Below, piece after piece: positions 1 to 11,245 of a stretch of 36,975 nt of DNA. The number at the start of each line of letters is the position of its first letter. Position 1 is the stretch's first letter. The notes under the pieces are model-generated. The model saw only the letters and a program-made list of their open reading frames with translations. It had not been told where the DNA came from and made no database searches. The translations under genes and the position numbers were made by a program. This DNA is from Iodobacter fluviatilis (GTDB lineage: Bacteria > Pseudomonadota > Gammaproteobacteria > Burkholderiales > Chitinibacteraceae). The stretch lies in contig NZ_UGHR01000007.1 of the NCBI RefSeq assembly GCF_900451195.1, positions 1-36,975 of the forward strand. Direction: 5' to 3'.

Positions 1-1340
<1,340 letters not shown>

Positions 1341-1494
1341 CTATAACCTCAAACACGTATCAACAAAGTTAATACAATTCGAAGTATCTGATTTCGCTTT
1401 GTTTGCGACATCGATTATTCAGTTCTGACTTCGAACAATCGATTTTGATACAATCTACCCTTATTTATTTCTAAATTTGAGTATTACTTCTTCT

Positions 1495-1510
1495 ATTTTT
1501 TTAAAGATCA
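1495..1510 (-). promoter_or_regulatory. boxA-like antitermination element in the rRNA spacer
   Basis: On the minus strand this reads TGATCTTTAAAAAAAT, close to the E. coli rrn boxA core TGCTCTTTAACA. The same core, GATCTTTAAAAAAAT, occurs in the leader before 16S at 3296-3311. Leader plus spacer placement is exactly where NusB/S10 antitermination boxA elements occur in rRNA operons. Confidence 0.6.
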
Positions 1511-1600
1511 AGTTACTGTCTTGCTGATTTTAGAAACCAGAATAAATGTGACTTTATTAAATCACATCAATTCTGAATCCTAATCAACAATCCCTAAACC

Positions 1601-1620
1601 TACAGTCGATGAGTGTGAGT
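1601..1620 (-). other. 16S rRNA processing stem, 3' strand
   Basis: These 20 bases are perfectly complementary in the transcript to leader bases 3277-3296, and G-U pairs extend the match toward the gene. The helix encloses the whole 16S gene, as expected for the RNase III processing stem. The right operon repeats this arm at 36627-36646. Confidence 0.8.
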
Positions 1621-1643
1621 ACTCAATCCAAAAGTCTTCTCTT

Positions 1644-3178
<1,535 letters not shown>

Positions 3179-3276
3179 AATCACTAAGCTAGTACTTACT
3201 GGCTTACTTTATTCGGCACATCCATTGCTGAATGCACCTTACTAATGCAAGCACTTGTTTCGCTTCCGAATCAAGC

Positions 3277-3296
3277 ACTCACACTCATCGACTGTA
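3277..3296 (-). other. 16S rRNA processing stem, 5' strand
   Basis: Leader arm of the long helix that brackets 16S. It is fully complementary over 20 bases to the spacer arm at 1601-1620. Confidence 0.8.
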
Positions 3297-3311
3297 TTTT
3301 TTTAAAGATCG
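3296..3311 (-). promoter_or_regulatory. boxA-like antitermination element in the rRNA leader
   Basis: The minus strand reads CGATCTTTAAAAAAAT. It lies between the promoter and the 16S processing stem and shares the 15-base core with the spacer boxA at 1495-1510. Confidence 0.6.
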
Positions 3312-3362
3312 TTCTCGCTATCTGCACACTGTGTTTCCGTGTGTGCTGCAGCGAGAGGCCGA

Positions 3363-3391
3363 ACTATACCGGCGGGGCCCTATTCGGTCAA
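3363..3391 (-). promoter_or_regulatory. rRNA operon promoter
   Basis: On the minus strand there is a -35 TTGACC (3391-3386), a 17-base spacer and a -10 TATAGT (3368-3363), followed by a GC-rich discriminator (TCGGCC). This is a strong sigma-70 promoter of the rRNA kind, about 185 bases upstream of mature 16S. T-rich sequence upstream could act as an UP element. Confidence 0.8.
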
Positions 3392-3615
3392 CACCTGAGC
3401 CACAACAAAAGCCACAAAAGTCGCTAAACCATTGATTTGTATAAAACACAAATCTTGTGTGCAAAAAGCAAAACTATACAAATCTTTCAACAAGCGCCTT
3501 TTGAACAGGCATAAAAAAGGACAGCACTACTCAAAAACAGGCAAAACACGAGAAAACCGCAGCAGACAACTTAAAACAGAAGGGTTCTTATCGGCAGCAG
3601 AGGATTTTCGATACG
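3392..3615. other. Gene-free stretch upstream of the rRNA promoter
   Basis: AT-rich DNA between the rRNA promoter and the proS terminator. It holds a short inverted repeat ACACAA-ATC-TTGTGT (3446-3460) that could be a regulator site (for example Fis or H-NS type), but I cannot assign it. No coding pattern is convincing. Confidence 0.5.
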
Positions 3616-3645
3616 AAAAAAAAGGCGCTGTCTCTATACAGCGCC
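3616..3645 (-). terminator. Rho-independent terminator of proS
   Basis: The minus strand reads GGCGCTGT, a 6-base loop, ACAGCGCC and then eight Ts. It lies 15 bases after the proS stop and insulates proS from the rRNA promoter downstream on the same strand. Confidence 0.9.
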
Positions 3646-3659
3646 CTTTCACTACAAAC

Positions 3660-5366
3660 TTACTTTTCGCTGAGGATGCGAACCGCATCTGCTAATGCAA
3701 TTTTCTCCATCTCGCCACCGGCACGGGCAATGTATTCAACCATGCCTTCAGCCAAGCCTTTTTCACCGATCGTGATGCGATGAGGAATACCGATGAGCTC
3801 CATATCAGCAAACATCGAGCCCGGACGCTCATTACGATCATCCAGCAAAACATCAATACCGGCAGCCACAAAATCGGCATATAACGCGTCGGCTGCAGCT
3901 TTAATGGTTTCCGAACGATGATAGCCCATAGGCACAATCGCTACAGTAAACGGCGCGATGGCGGCTGGGTATTTAATCCCGCGCTCGTCATGGTTTTGCT
4001 CAATAGCAGCGGCCACGATGCGCGATACTCCGATGCCATAGCACCCCATTTCCATCGTTTTTAGCGAACCATCCGCATCCGTGAACTGACACTTCATCTT
4101 TTCTGCGTAAGTAGTGCGCAGCTGGAAGATGTGGCCAACTTCAATACCACGACAGATTTCCAATGTGCCTTTACCATCTGGGCTGGCATCGCCATTCACT
4201 ACATTACGAATATCAGCAACGATATTTGGCTCTGGCAAATCACGGCCAAAGTTAACGCCTGCCAAGTGGAACTTAGGCTTATTTGCGCCACAAACAAAAT
4301 CACTCATTACGGCAACGGTGCGATCTGCGATCACACGCACACCCGCAGGAATACCAACCGGCCCAAGGAAACCCGGCGGGCAATTAAAAGCGGCGCGGAT
4401 TTCTTCATCACTGGCAAAGCGGAAATCAGCCATGCCTTCAACCTTAGCCAGCTTGACTTCGTTCAGATTGTGATCGCCGCGCAGCAGGGCAATGACCAGC
4501 TCATTGGCGGATGTCATCAAGGCCAGTAATTTAACAGTGCGCTCAATGCTGATATCTAAGAGTGCAGCAACGGCTTCGCAGGAGGTTTGTTTTGGAGTAT
4601 CGACATCACGCATCGCCTCAGCTGGCGCACGGCGTGGCTCTGCAGGCGCAAACGCTTCGGCAAGCTCAGTATTGGCTGCGTAGTCAGAATCTGGGCAGTA
4701 GGCTAAAAGATCTTCACCCGCATCCGCCAAGACATGGAATTCATGGCTGCCCGAGCCGCCAATTGCGCCGGTGTCGGCCGCCACAGCGCGGAACTTCAAG
4801 CCCAAACGAGTGAACACATTAGAGTAGCTTTGGTACATCACGCCATAAGTAGCTTGCAGCGACTCAAAATCGGCATGGAAAGAATAAGCATCCTTCATCA
4901 TAAATTCGCGCGCGCGCATCACGCCAAAACGTGGGCGAATTTCATCACGGAATTTAGTCTGTACTTGGTAGAAGCTTACTGGCAGCTGTTTATAGCTGCG
5001 TAATTCAGAGCGAGCGATATCGGTAATCACTTCTTCGTGCGTTGGGCCAAAGCAAAACTGGCGCTCATGACGATCGGTGATTTTCAGCATTTGTGGGCCA
5101 AACACATCCCAACGACCCGTTTCCTGCCACAGCTCTGCAGGCTGTACCGCAGGCATTAACATTTCTTGCGCACCCGCTTTATTCATCTCATCGCGGATCA
5201 CGGCTTCAACCTTACGCAGCACGCGTAAGCCCAGAGGCATCCATGTATAGAGGCCAGAACCGAGGCGCTTGATTAAACCTGCACGCAGCATCAGCTTGTG
5301 CGAGATCAGTTCGGCCTCTGAAGGCGCTTCTTTTAAAGTCGAGAAATAAAGTTGTGACGTGCGCAT
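3660..5366 (-). CDS. proS: Prolyl-tRNA synthetase
   Basis: Cytoplasmic class II aminoacyl-tRNA synthetase that charges tRNA-Pro. The protein (568 aa) has the bacterial ProS layout: N-terminal catalytic part with motif 2 ([17 protein letters not shown]), a YbaK-like editing insertion in the middle (around the [13 protein letters not shown] segment), motif 3 (GCYGIGVSR) and a C-terminal anticodon-binding domain ([11 protein letters not shown]). The length matches E. coli ProS (572 aa). I chose the ATG giving [13 protein letters not shown] because family members start there (E. coli MRTSQYLLSTLKE). An in-frame ATG six codons upstream, at 5384, is an alternative, and neither has a clear ribosome-binding site. 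The gene stands alone, with its own promoter and terminator. Confidence 0.97.
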   Translation of the reverse strand: MRTSQLYFSTLKEAPSEAELISHKLMLRAGLIKRLGSGLYTWMPLGLRVLRKVEAVIRDEMNKAGAQEMLMPAVQPAELWQETGRWDVFGPQMLKITDRHERQFCFGPTHEEVITDIARSELRSYKQLPVSFYQVQTKFRDEIRPRFGVMRAREFMMKDAYSFHADFESLQATYGVMYQSYSNVFTRLGLKFRAVAADTGAIGGSGSHEFHVLADAGEDLLAYCPDSDYAANTELAEAFAPAEPRRAPAEAMRDVDTPKQTSCEAVAALLDISIERTVKLLALMTSANELVIALLRGDHNLNEVKLAKVEGMADFRFASDEEIRAAFNCPPGFLGPVGIPAGVRVIADRTVAVMSDFVCGANKPKFHLAGVNFGRDLPEPNIVADIRNVVNGDASPDGKGTLEICRGIEVGHIFQLRTTYAEKMKCQFTDADGSLKTMEMGCYGIGVSRIVAAAIEQNHDERGIKYPAAIAPFTVAIVPMGYHRSETIKAAADALYADFVAAGIDVLLDDRNERPGSMFADMELIGIPHRITIGEKGLAEGMVEYIARAGGEMEKIALADAVRILSEK

Positions 5367-5404
5367 GGCGGCAACCGAGTTCATTTAAAAAACAAAGAGG
5401 GGAT

Positions 5405-5433
5405 TTTAGACGATAGACCCGCCCCTGTGCCAA
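5405..5433 (-). promoter_or_regulatory. Probable proS promoter
   Basis: The minus strand has TTGGCA (5433-5428), a 17-base spacer and TCTAAA (5410-5405), five and four matches to the sigma-70 consensus. Transcription would start about 15 bases before the upstream ATG of proS. Confidence 0.5.
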
Positions 5434-5475
5434 CCTTGCATAAACATTTAGCAAATAAGCAGCTGGGGCTGGGCT

Positions 5476-6156
5476 TTATTTAAGGCAGCTAAGGCCTTTA
5501 GCAATGGCTTCGGCCATATGGTTTTGGGTTGCAGGCTCTTGCAAAGCAAGTGCGTCCGCGCGATTTACAATTACACCGGCTTCAAACAAGATGGCAGGAA
5601 TTTTGCCGAGACGAACCACAACAAAATCAGCGTCGTAAATGCCAAGTTTAGGGTCAAGCTGCAGACGATCTTCGCCTGCAATGCCTGGAGCATGGTGGTT
5701 CGTGGGCTTAAAGTCCTGAGCAAGCAGAGATTGCGATACGGCCTGAGCACAGGCAAAAGAGCGGCTAAACTGCGAGGCCTGCGAATGAACAAACAAAGAA
5801 TATCCGCTAAATTGATCCGCATAGCGCTGGCTCTTACCTGCCACATCCCATGTCTGTAGGTACTGCGGCTGGACTGAATCGTGATGGATAGAAATCAACA
5901 AATCAGCCGCTGCTGCGGCCTGCACCCGAGCACGCAAGTCGCGCATCTGGCCATCCGCATTAATTAAGAGCACCTTATGCCCTGCGGTCTGCAATGTGCT
6001 TTCTACCCGTCGGGCAAGCGCTAGGTTGTAGCTAAACTCGCTCGAACCATAAGCACTGGTCGCACCGGGAGCCGCCAGATAATGCCCCACATCGACGGCA
6101 ATAGTGGCAGCTTGTACGGATACGGCACTACTAAGCAGCAGGAGGAATCGCCACAT
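5476..6156 (-). CDS. N-acetylmuramoyl-L-alanine amidase (Amidase_3 type), exported
   Basis: Zinc-dependent hydrolase that cuts the amide bond between N-acetylmuramic acid and the stem peptide of peptidoglycan. A signal peptide MWRFLLLLSSAVSVQA is followed by the Amidase_3 fold. The visible zinc ligands and catalytic residues are the His in DVGH, the Glu in SSEFSYN, the His in SIHHDS and the Glu in ILFEAGVIVN. There is no AMIN targeting domain and no LysM, so it is a minimal catalytic enzyme (226 aa), shorter than AmiC. I chose the ATG at 6156, which overlaps the upstream gene by 26 bases. A TTG at 6183 would add nine residues but has no better ribosome-binding site. Its substrate preference cannot be read from the sequence. 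Confidence 0.85.
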   Translation of the reverse strand: MWRFLLLLSSAVSVQAATIAVDVGHYLAAPGATSAYGSSEFSYNLALARRVESTLQTAGHKVLLINADGQMRDLRARVQAAAAADLLISIHHDSVQPQYLQTWDVAGKSQRYADQFSGYSLFVHSQASQFSRSFACAQAVSQSLLAQDFKPTNHHAPGIAGEDRLQLDPKLGIYDADFVVVRLGKIPAILFEAGVIVNRADALALQEPATQNHMAEAIAKGLSCLK

Positions 6157-6472
6157 TGGCTTTCTCAGCACGTTTAATTGCAATTTTAGGACGCAATATA
6201 TTCATCATCACGACATCGCGTAGCCACATTAGAAGTAATAACCAAACAACCAGCACACCCGCATAGGGAAGACTGTTATTTTGAAAATCTGGCCATACCG
6301 AAGCCAAAACGGGATTGATTACAAATTGCACACTTGCAATCACCACCACGAGCAAGACCAAGGTCGACATGGCGCGTTCTTTTAAAAATGTACCGCGCAG
6401 CAAGACGCGTTGCTCCCAGCGGCTCAGGCCACCCAGCTCAGGGACATTATCGGGACGAAAATAAAATGACAT
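6131..6472 (-). CDS. Small inner-membrane protein of unknown function
   Basis: A 113-residue protein I do not recognise. It has a hydrophilic N-terminus (about 35 residues), two transmembrane segments (about 36-58 and 70-90) and a basic C-terminal tail rich in K/R and A. The layout loosely recalls PgaD-like two-span proteins, but no polysaccharide genes are near. The start ATG is preceded by a good ribosome-binding site, GAGGT, six bases upstream. The 3' end overlaps the start of the amidase, so the two are probably co-translated and may act together at the cell envelope. Confidence 0.7.
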   Translation of the reverse strand: MSFYFRPDNVPELGGLSRWEQRVLLRGTFLKERAMSTLVLLVVVIASVQFVINPVLASVWPDFQNNSLPYAGVLVVWLLLLMWLRDVVMMNILRPKIAIKRAEKANVAIPPAA

Positions 6473-6848
6473 GGCTACCTCACAAAAGAGCGGCTAGTGT
6501 CGCGACTTGTTTCTGACTTGGCAAGTCAAAAACTATTTTTTCACGTCATTTTATTCACCACTCCCAACCCCAGAAATACCATATCAGCCAGATATGCAAA
6601 AAGCATTGAAACCAAACATAGATCACAAAATCAAGTAACTATTCAATGAAGATAAAAAATAACAAGTCAGGTTAAATGCATACTTACCCACTAAATCATT
6701 AAAAGCCACAAGCCTTTACTGATTTATAAAGATAGCCTTTCAGCAAATCAGCTTATTGATGCCATCTTTTCGAAATCTGTCTTTCAAAAAAATGACGGGG
6801 TAGTTCTATGTCCTTTTTTTCAGCAGTAATTATTTCGGAAAATGATCT
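6473..6848. other. 376-bp gene-free region between divergent genes
   Basis: AT-rich spacer that must hold the promoters of the leftward membrane protein/amidase pair and the rightward transporter. Two perfect short palindromes are visible: GACTTG-G-CAAGTC (6515-6527), about 40 bases before the leftward start, and CATATC-N5-GATATG (6580-6596). AGCCTTT occurs twice as a direct repeat near 6711-6741. I cannot name a regulator, and I see no RNA gene. Confidence 0.5.
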
Positions 6849-8168
6849 ATGTCTCGTGCAAATTGGGGCTCTCGCCTCGGCTTTATTCTGGCCGCCTCTG
6901 GCTCCGCAGTTGGCCTTGGAGCCATCTGGAAATTCCCCTATGTAGCAGGTAAAAATGGTGGCGGCGTGTTTCTACTCGCCTACTTAGCCTGCGTATTCAC
7001 CGTTGGTATTGCTCTCCTGCTCGCAGAAATGGTGATTGGCCGTGCAGCCAATCGCTCAGCGACCACGGCATTTCGTGATTTAAAAGGTGGTCTCTGGCCT
7101 TGGGCTGGCCGCTTATCTGTACTGTGTATTTTTATTGTAATGGCTTACTACAGCGTGGTCGGCGGATGGGTGATTGCTTACATTGGTAAATCCATTACAG
7201 GCGAAGCACTGGGGCAAGACACCAAGGCGCTTGCGGCCGCCTTTACGCACTTTATTGCTGACCCTGCCAGTGCCCTATTTTATACAGCGCTCTTTCTGGG
7301 CGTAACCGTTGCCGTTGTATTAGGAGGCGTACAAAAAGGTATTGAGCGCATGAGCAAAGTATTAATGCCCGCTCTCTTTCTTTTGATGCTGGTCTTAATT
7401 GCCCGCTCGCTCACCCTGCCTGGCGCATGGGAAGGCGTACGCTACTTTATGACCCCGGACTTTAGCAAGCTGACTTCCGCTATGGTGGTTGATGCCCTTG
7501 GTCTGGCGTTTTTCTCATTGTCTCTGGGCATGGGGATTATTATTTCCTACGGCTCTTATGTCGATAAAGACACCAACTTGGCCGGTGCAACGCTGTGGAT
7601 TTCTATCTTGGCTACCTTAGCCAGCGTTTTGGCTGGCTTTATGGTTCTGCCTGCCGTATTTGCTTTTGGCGTTGACCCTGCAGCGGGTCCTGGCCTGACC
7701 TTTATCACCATGCCAGCCATCTTTGCACAAATGCCATTTGGCCAAGCGTGGGCAGTTGCCTTCTTCTTACTACTTTTATTTGCAGCACTCACCTCATCGG
7801 TATCGATTGTTGAGCCGATTGTCAGCTACTTCATCGATGAATTTGGCTGGGAGCGCCGCCGTGCGGCTTATATCACCACTGCTGCCGTATTTATTGCCAG
7901 CATCCCTGCGGCCCTTTCTTTTGGCCCGATGGCAGAGATGAAATTATTTGGCAAAACAGCATTTGATCTGATGGATTACACAACATCTAATATCATGATG
8001 CCAGCGGGCGGCATTTTAGTTGCCATCTTCGCAGGCTGGACCATCTGGCCACGCATCCATAGCGAGCTGCTCAGCAATGGAGGCGGACGCTGGATCCCTG
8101 CTTTCCGTGGTATTTGTGCCATCGTTGCGCCAATTATGATCGGCGTGATCTGGGTACATAATCTGTAA
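6849..8168 (+). CDS. Sodium-dependent transporter of the NSS (SNF) family
   Basis: Inner-membrane Na+:solute symporter of the neurotransmitter:sodium symporter family (LeuT/MhsT fold), whose bacterial members mostly take up amino acids. The N-terminus carries the family signature: the W-x-SR-x-GFILAA-x-GSAVGLG motif and IWKFPY in TM1 with its unwound ligand- and Na+-binding site. YYSVVGGW lies in TM3, and TM6 contains FFSLSLGMG. About 11 transmembrane segments in 439 aa fit the shorter MhsT-like bacterial branch. The ribosome-binding site is weak (CGGAAAATGATCT before the ATG). It is monocistronic, with a strong terminator right after the stop. The substrate cannot be read from sequence. Confidence 0.92.
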   Translation: MSRANWGSRLGFILAASGSAVGLGAIWKFPYVAGKNGGGVFLLAYLACVFTVGIALLLAEMVIGRAANRSATTAFRDLKGGLWPWAGRLSVLCIFIVMAYYSVVGGWVIAYIGKSITGEALGQDTKALAAAFTHFIADPASALFYTALFLGVTVAVVLGGVQKGIERMSKVLMPALFLLMLVLIARSLTLPGAWEGVRYFMTPDFSKLTSAMVVDALGLAFFSLSLGMGIIISYGSYVDKDTNLAGATLWISILATLASVLAGFMVLPAVFAFGVDPAAGPGLTFITMPAIFAQMPFGQAWAVAFFLLLLFAALTSSVSIVEPIVSYFIDEFGWERRRAAYITTAAVFIASIPAALSFGPMAEMKLFGKTAFDLMDYTTSNIMMPAGGILVAIFAGWTIWPRIHSELLSNGGGRWIPAFRGICAIVAPIMIGVIWVHNL

Positions 8169-8195
8169 AGTAAGAAGTTAATTCGCATATAATCC

Positions 8196-8220
8196 AGCGG
8201 GGCTTCGGCCCCGCTTTTTT
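8196..8220 (+). terminator. Terminator of the NSS transporter gene
   Basis: GCGGGGC, a TTCG tetraloop, GCCCCGC and six Ts: a textbook rho-independent terminator 28 bases after the stop codon. Confidence 0.93.
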
Positions 8221-8240
8221 GACTCTTGGTGGACGCCAGC

Positions 8241-8918
8241 GTGAGCAGTTTTACCTTTCAGCCCATCGGCTACTTGGCTACTCCCTTTGCAGATAAATTT
8301 GGTATTCCACGCCAGCCCAGCTTAGCCCCCAACGCATTGGGGGTACTAAAGCTACTGCCGCCTTATAATCGCAGCGAAGCCGTGCGCGGGCTGGAAGACT
8401 TTTCCCATGTCTGGCTCACCTTTGTGTTTCACCAAAGTGCCACGGACTGGAAGCCCACCGTGCGCCCACCTAGGCTGGGTGGCAATACCAGAATAGGGGT
8501 TTTTGCCAGCCGCTCACCGTTTCGGCCCAACCCGATTGGCTTGTCTTTAGTTGAACTGATTAAAGTGGATACCCAATCTGGCGTCACCCTGACATTTAAA
8601 GGGATTGATTTAGTCGATGGCACGCCCATTTTAGATATCAAGCCTTATATCCCTTACGCTGAAAGCCTTCCTGATGCGCGAGGCGGCTTTGCTGACAGCC
8701 CTCCGCCAGAACTTAAAGTTGTTTTTAGCCCTGATGCAACAGCACGCCTAAGACCAGAACTGCGTGAATTAATTGAAGACGTATTAAAACAAGACCCTCG
8801 ACCAGCCTATGCAAATGATGCAGACCGCATCTATGGCGTAAGGCTGTATCAATTTGATGTGAAATGGCGCTGCGATGGGCAAACCGCCTTCGTGATCGCC
8901 CTGGAGAAAGTAGTATGA
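8241..8918 (+). CDS. trmO: tRNA (N6-threonylcarbamoyladenosine(37)-N6)-methyltransferase TrmO
   Basis: S-adenosylmethionine-dependent enzyme that methylates t6A37 in tRNA-Thr (formerly TsaA/YaeB, UPF0066). The protein aligns through its length with E. coli TrmO: SSFTFQPIGY at the N-terminus, the VRPPRLGGN-x-R-x-GVFA-x-RS-x-FRPNPIG block (about residues 75-105), DLVDGTPILDIKPY-x-PYAESLPDA, and a C-terminal QDPRPAY. I chose the GTG giving MSSFTF because E. coli starts MSSFQF and GGTGGA lies seven bases upstream. A TTG at 8226 and a GTG at 8229 are in frame. The stop overlaps the ATG of the lipoprotein gene (ATGA), so translation is probably coupled. Confidence 0.93.
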   Translation: MSSFTFQPIGYLATPFADKFGIPRQPSLAPNALGVLKLLPPYNRSEAVRGLEDFSHVWLTFVFHQSATDWKPTVRPPRLGGNTRIGVFASRSPFRPNPIGLSLVELIKVDTQSGVTLTFKGIDLVDGTPILDIKPYIPYAESLPDARGGFADSPPPELKVVFSPDATARLRPELRELIEDVLKQDPRPAYANDADRIYGVRLYQFDVKWRCDGQTAFVIALEKVV

Positions 8919-9790
8919 AAAAACTGTTTGCAAGCTTAATCAGCCTGAGCTTTTTAGCCGCATGCACCAGCAATCCACCTGCTGAGCCCAAACCACTACC
9001 GAAACTTAAAATTGGCTTGGCACTCGGTGGTGGCGCAGCCAAGGGCTTTGCCCATATTGGTGTAATTAAAATGCTGGAAGCTAACGGCATCGTTCCAGAC
9101 GTCGTTTCAGGCACCAGTGCAGGCAGCGTAGTTGGCGCACTGTACGCCTCGGGAATGAATGGTTTTACGCTACAGGAACGCGCATTTGGCCTAGATGAAT
9201 CACAAATTCGGGATTTAAGTCTGATGTCAGGCGGTTTAGTTAAAGGGCAAAAACTACAAGATTACGTCAATAAACTTGTTGATAACCGCCCGCTGGATAA
9301 GCTCAACAAACCTTTTGCAGCAGTGGCAACTGAGCTGGATACCGGCACGCGAATTTCTTTTGCACGAGGAAACACCGGCCAAGCTGTGCGTGCCTCATCC
9401 AGCATCCCCGGTGTATTTGAGCCAGTGATGATTGCAGGACGCCGCTATGTAGATGGCGGCGTCATCAGCCCAGTGCCCGTTGATGCTGCCAAAGAACTAG
9501 GAGCCGATTTTATTATCGCAGTTGATATTTCATCCAAGGCCAACGGCAGCAACACCCCAAACAATATGCTTGGAATCGTAAACCAAGCGGTCATGATCAT
9601 GGGGCAAAAACTAGGCGAGCAAGAAATGACGCGCGCGGATTTTATCCTTCGCCCCAAAGTGGGTAAGATTGGCGCAGCAGATTTTGATCAGAAAAACGTC
9701 GCCATTTTAGAAGGTGAAAAAGCAACGGTTGCCGCCATCTCAGAAATTAAACGCCGTATGCTGGAAAAGCAAAAAACACTGGCTAAATAA
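8915..9790 (+). CDS. Patatin-like phospholipase, lipoprotein (RssA type)
   Basis: Serine acyl hydrolase with a lipoprotein signal: MKKLFASLISLSFLAAC, with a lipobox ending at Cys17, so it should be lipid-anchored in the envelope. The patatin domain shows the oxyanion-hole GGGAAKGFAHIG, the nucleophile elbow GTSAG (Ser68) and the DGG motif (Asp180), which is the complete Ser-Asp dyad. At 291 aa it resembles the YchK/RssA group, whose E. coli member lacks the lipoprotein signal. It overlaps trmO by four bases (ATGA), and a GGAG stands ten bases before the ATG. The link to tRNA methylation is probably only transcriptional. The likely substrate is phospholipid or lysophospholipid (inference). Confidence 0.9.
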   Translation: MKKLFASLISLSFLAACTSNPPAEPKPLPKLKIGLALGGGAAKGFAHIGVIKMLEANGIVPDVVSGTSAGSVVGALYASGMNGFTLQERAFGLDESQIRDLSLMSGGLVKGQKLQDYVNKLVDNRPLDKLNKPFAAVATELDTGTRISFARGNTGQAVRASSSIPGVFEPVMIAGRRYVDGGVISPVPVDAAKELGADFIIAVDISSKANGSNTPNNMLGIVNQAVMIMGQKLGEQEMTRADFILRPKVGKIGAADFDQKNVAILEGEKATVAAISEIKRRMLEKQKTLAK

Positions 9791-10071
9791 GCAGCACAGA
9801 TCTGCGCACCTAAGCTTGTTGCTTCATCTGACCTGGTAAAAAAGTAAGTAAAGCGAGTATTATTTTTTTATCAGACACGCTGCTTCCGCTTAACGCTAAG
9901 CAGCACAATCTTAAAACCAGAGAGCGCAGAGTACGCAGAAAAAAGGGGTAACCCGCTTTCTATGTGAACTCCGCGCTTTTTTTCCAGAGCTTCAAGCTTG
10001 GCAAACTGGCACAACAAATTACAGAGCCTTGTTAAGTGCCAATTGTTTAAGAAAAAAACCAGACCATTCTG
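9791..10071. other. Gene-free stretch between convergent genes, with hairpins
   Basis: This 281-bp stretch lies between the convergent lipoprotein and dinB genes. It contains a hairpin GCTGCTT-N12-AAGCAGC (9879-9904) and, further on, a larger imperfect palindrome (listed separately). No coding frame is convincing. Confidence 0.5.
9917..9989 (+). terminator. Large imperfect palindrome, possible terminator or dispersed repeat
   Basis: AGCGCAGAGT (9923-9932) pairs with ACTCCGCGCT (9968-9977) with one G-U pair, and CCAGAG on the left mirrors CCAGAG on the right imperfectly. An inner GGGGTAACCC hairpin lies between. Seven Ts follow the outer stem on the plus strand, so it could terminate the lipoprotein transcript. 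The phrase AGAGCGCAGAGTACGCAG also resembles dispersed palindromic elements of environmental bacteria. Confidence 0.4.
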
Positions 10072-11145
10072 TTATGCGGGCCACAGGCAAAGCTGCTCTG
10101 GCTGCACTTTAGCCTCTTCAAATCTGGCCCCTACTCCCAAAAGCCTCACGGGCTTTTTGCCCCGCTCAAAGCCTTCAGCCAGTAAAAGCCCAAAGGTTTC
10201 TATGGATGGATGCGGGCAAATGCACTCAACGGTAGTCTGACTAAAATCACTGAATTTTATTTTGACGAAAGCTTTATGCTGACGCTCACCAATGGCACGC
10301 TGCATCCGCCTCTGCCAATCACTTACCAGAGCAGGTAATGCTGCATGACAGGCCGCCAGGTCAGGTAAATCATGGTCAAAGGTATTTTCTACTGATAAGG
10401 ATTTTCGCCGCTCATCATTAGCAACCGGCCGTAAATCGATCCCCCGGCACTGCTCGAATAACTGGCTGCCAAATTTACCGAACTCACGCAACAATCGCTC
10501 CAATGGCCAGCCTTGCAAATCAGCACAACAATGTGCACCCTGCCTTGCCAGACGGGCAGCCGTAACCTTACCCACGCCCCAAAGCTTTTTTAGCGGCAAG
10601 CCAAGCATAAAGGCATCGATATCCTGCGGGCGAATCACAAACTGTCCGTTGGGCTTATGCCAGTCACTGGCAATTTTGGCTAATAGCTTATTTGGGGCAA
10701 TGCCCGCGCTGGCGGTAATGCCGACTTCTGCGGCGATACGCGCTCTGATTTCCTGCGCCATGCGTGATGCGCTGCCCTGGCAATGCAACAGGCCAGTGAC
10801 ATCTAAATAAGCTTCATCCAGCGATAAAGGCTCAATATTGTCGGTGTAATCGGCGAAAATAGCGCGCATCGCCTGTGATGCAGCGCGATAACGGGGGAAA
10901 TCAGGGGGAAGTAAAACAAGCTGCGGGCACATTTGCTGAGCGCGATAAGTAGACATCGCCGAGTGCACGCCAAACTTACGAGCCGGATAATTACAGGTTG
11001 CGATCACACCACGCCGGTCGGCCTCTCCGCCAATGGCCAAAGGCACATTGCGCAGCGCAGGCTGATCGCGCATTTCAACTGCTGCGTAGAAGCAATCACA
11101 ATCAATATGGATGATCTTGCGCTGGGCGTACACGGCGTAATCCAA
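10072..11145 (-). CDS. dinB: DNA polymerase IV (Y family)
   Basis: Error-prone translesion polymerase. The palm holds the catalytic carboxylates in HIDCDCFYAAVE and SLDEAYLDV, and the fingers have the family block GVIATCNYPARKFGVHSAM. Helix-hairpin-helix LWGVGKVTAARL and a little-finger domain follow. The protein ends in QLCLWPA, a typical sliding-clamp-binding peptide. Length 357 aa is normal (E. coli 351). The start is uncertain: the first in-frame codon is TTG at 11145, with AAGGG about 12 bases upstream, and a GTG at 11136 would give MYAQRKIIHID, closer to E. coli MRKIIHVD. I see no convincing LexA box. The gene is probably transcribed with the unknown gene upstream, or alone. Confidence 0.94.
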   Translation of the reverse strand: MDYAVYAQRKIIHIDCDCFYAAVEMRDQPALRNVPLAIGGEADRRGVIATCNYPARKFGVHSAMSTYRAQQMCPQLVLLPPDFPRYRAASQAMRAIFADYTDNIEPLSLDEAYLDVTGLLHCQGSASRMAQEIRARIAAEVGITASAGIAPNKLLAKIASDWHKPNGQFVIRPQDIDAFMLGLPLKKLWGVGKVTAARLARQGAHCCADLQGWPLERLLREFGKFGSQLFEQCRGIDLRPVANDERRKSLSVENTFDHDLPDLAACHAALPALVSDWQRRMQRAIGERQHKAFVKIKFSDFSQTTVECICPHPSIETFGLLLAEGFERGKKPVRLLGVGARFEEAKVQPEQLCLWPA

Positions 11146-11245
11146 GAAGAATCTGTACCCTTATTGTACGATCGTTCTATAAGATTGTCAGCCTCACATT
11201 CGCTCATACTGATGTAAGGCGTGCCCAGCCCCATGATCTATGGCT

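Noticed and set aside
4114..5003. Antisense reading frames of 60-130 codons opposite proS
   Set aside because: proS is complete and strongly conserved on the minus strand; these frames lack ribosome-binding sites and show no domain pattern.
9998..10240. 80-codon plus-strand frame overlapping the dinB 3' end
   Set aside because: It is antisense to the little-finger and clamp-binding end of DinB and has no start context.
11155..11168. GTAC-N7-GTAC-like symmetric sequence upstream of dinB as a LexA box
   Set aside because: It lacks the CTG-N10-CAG spacing of LexA sites; only a half-site TACAG is present.
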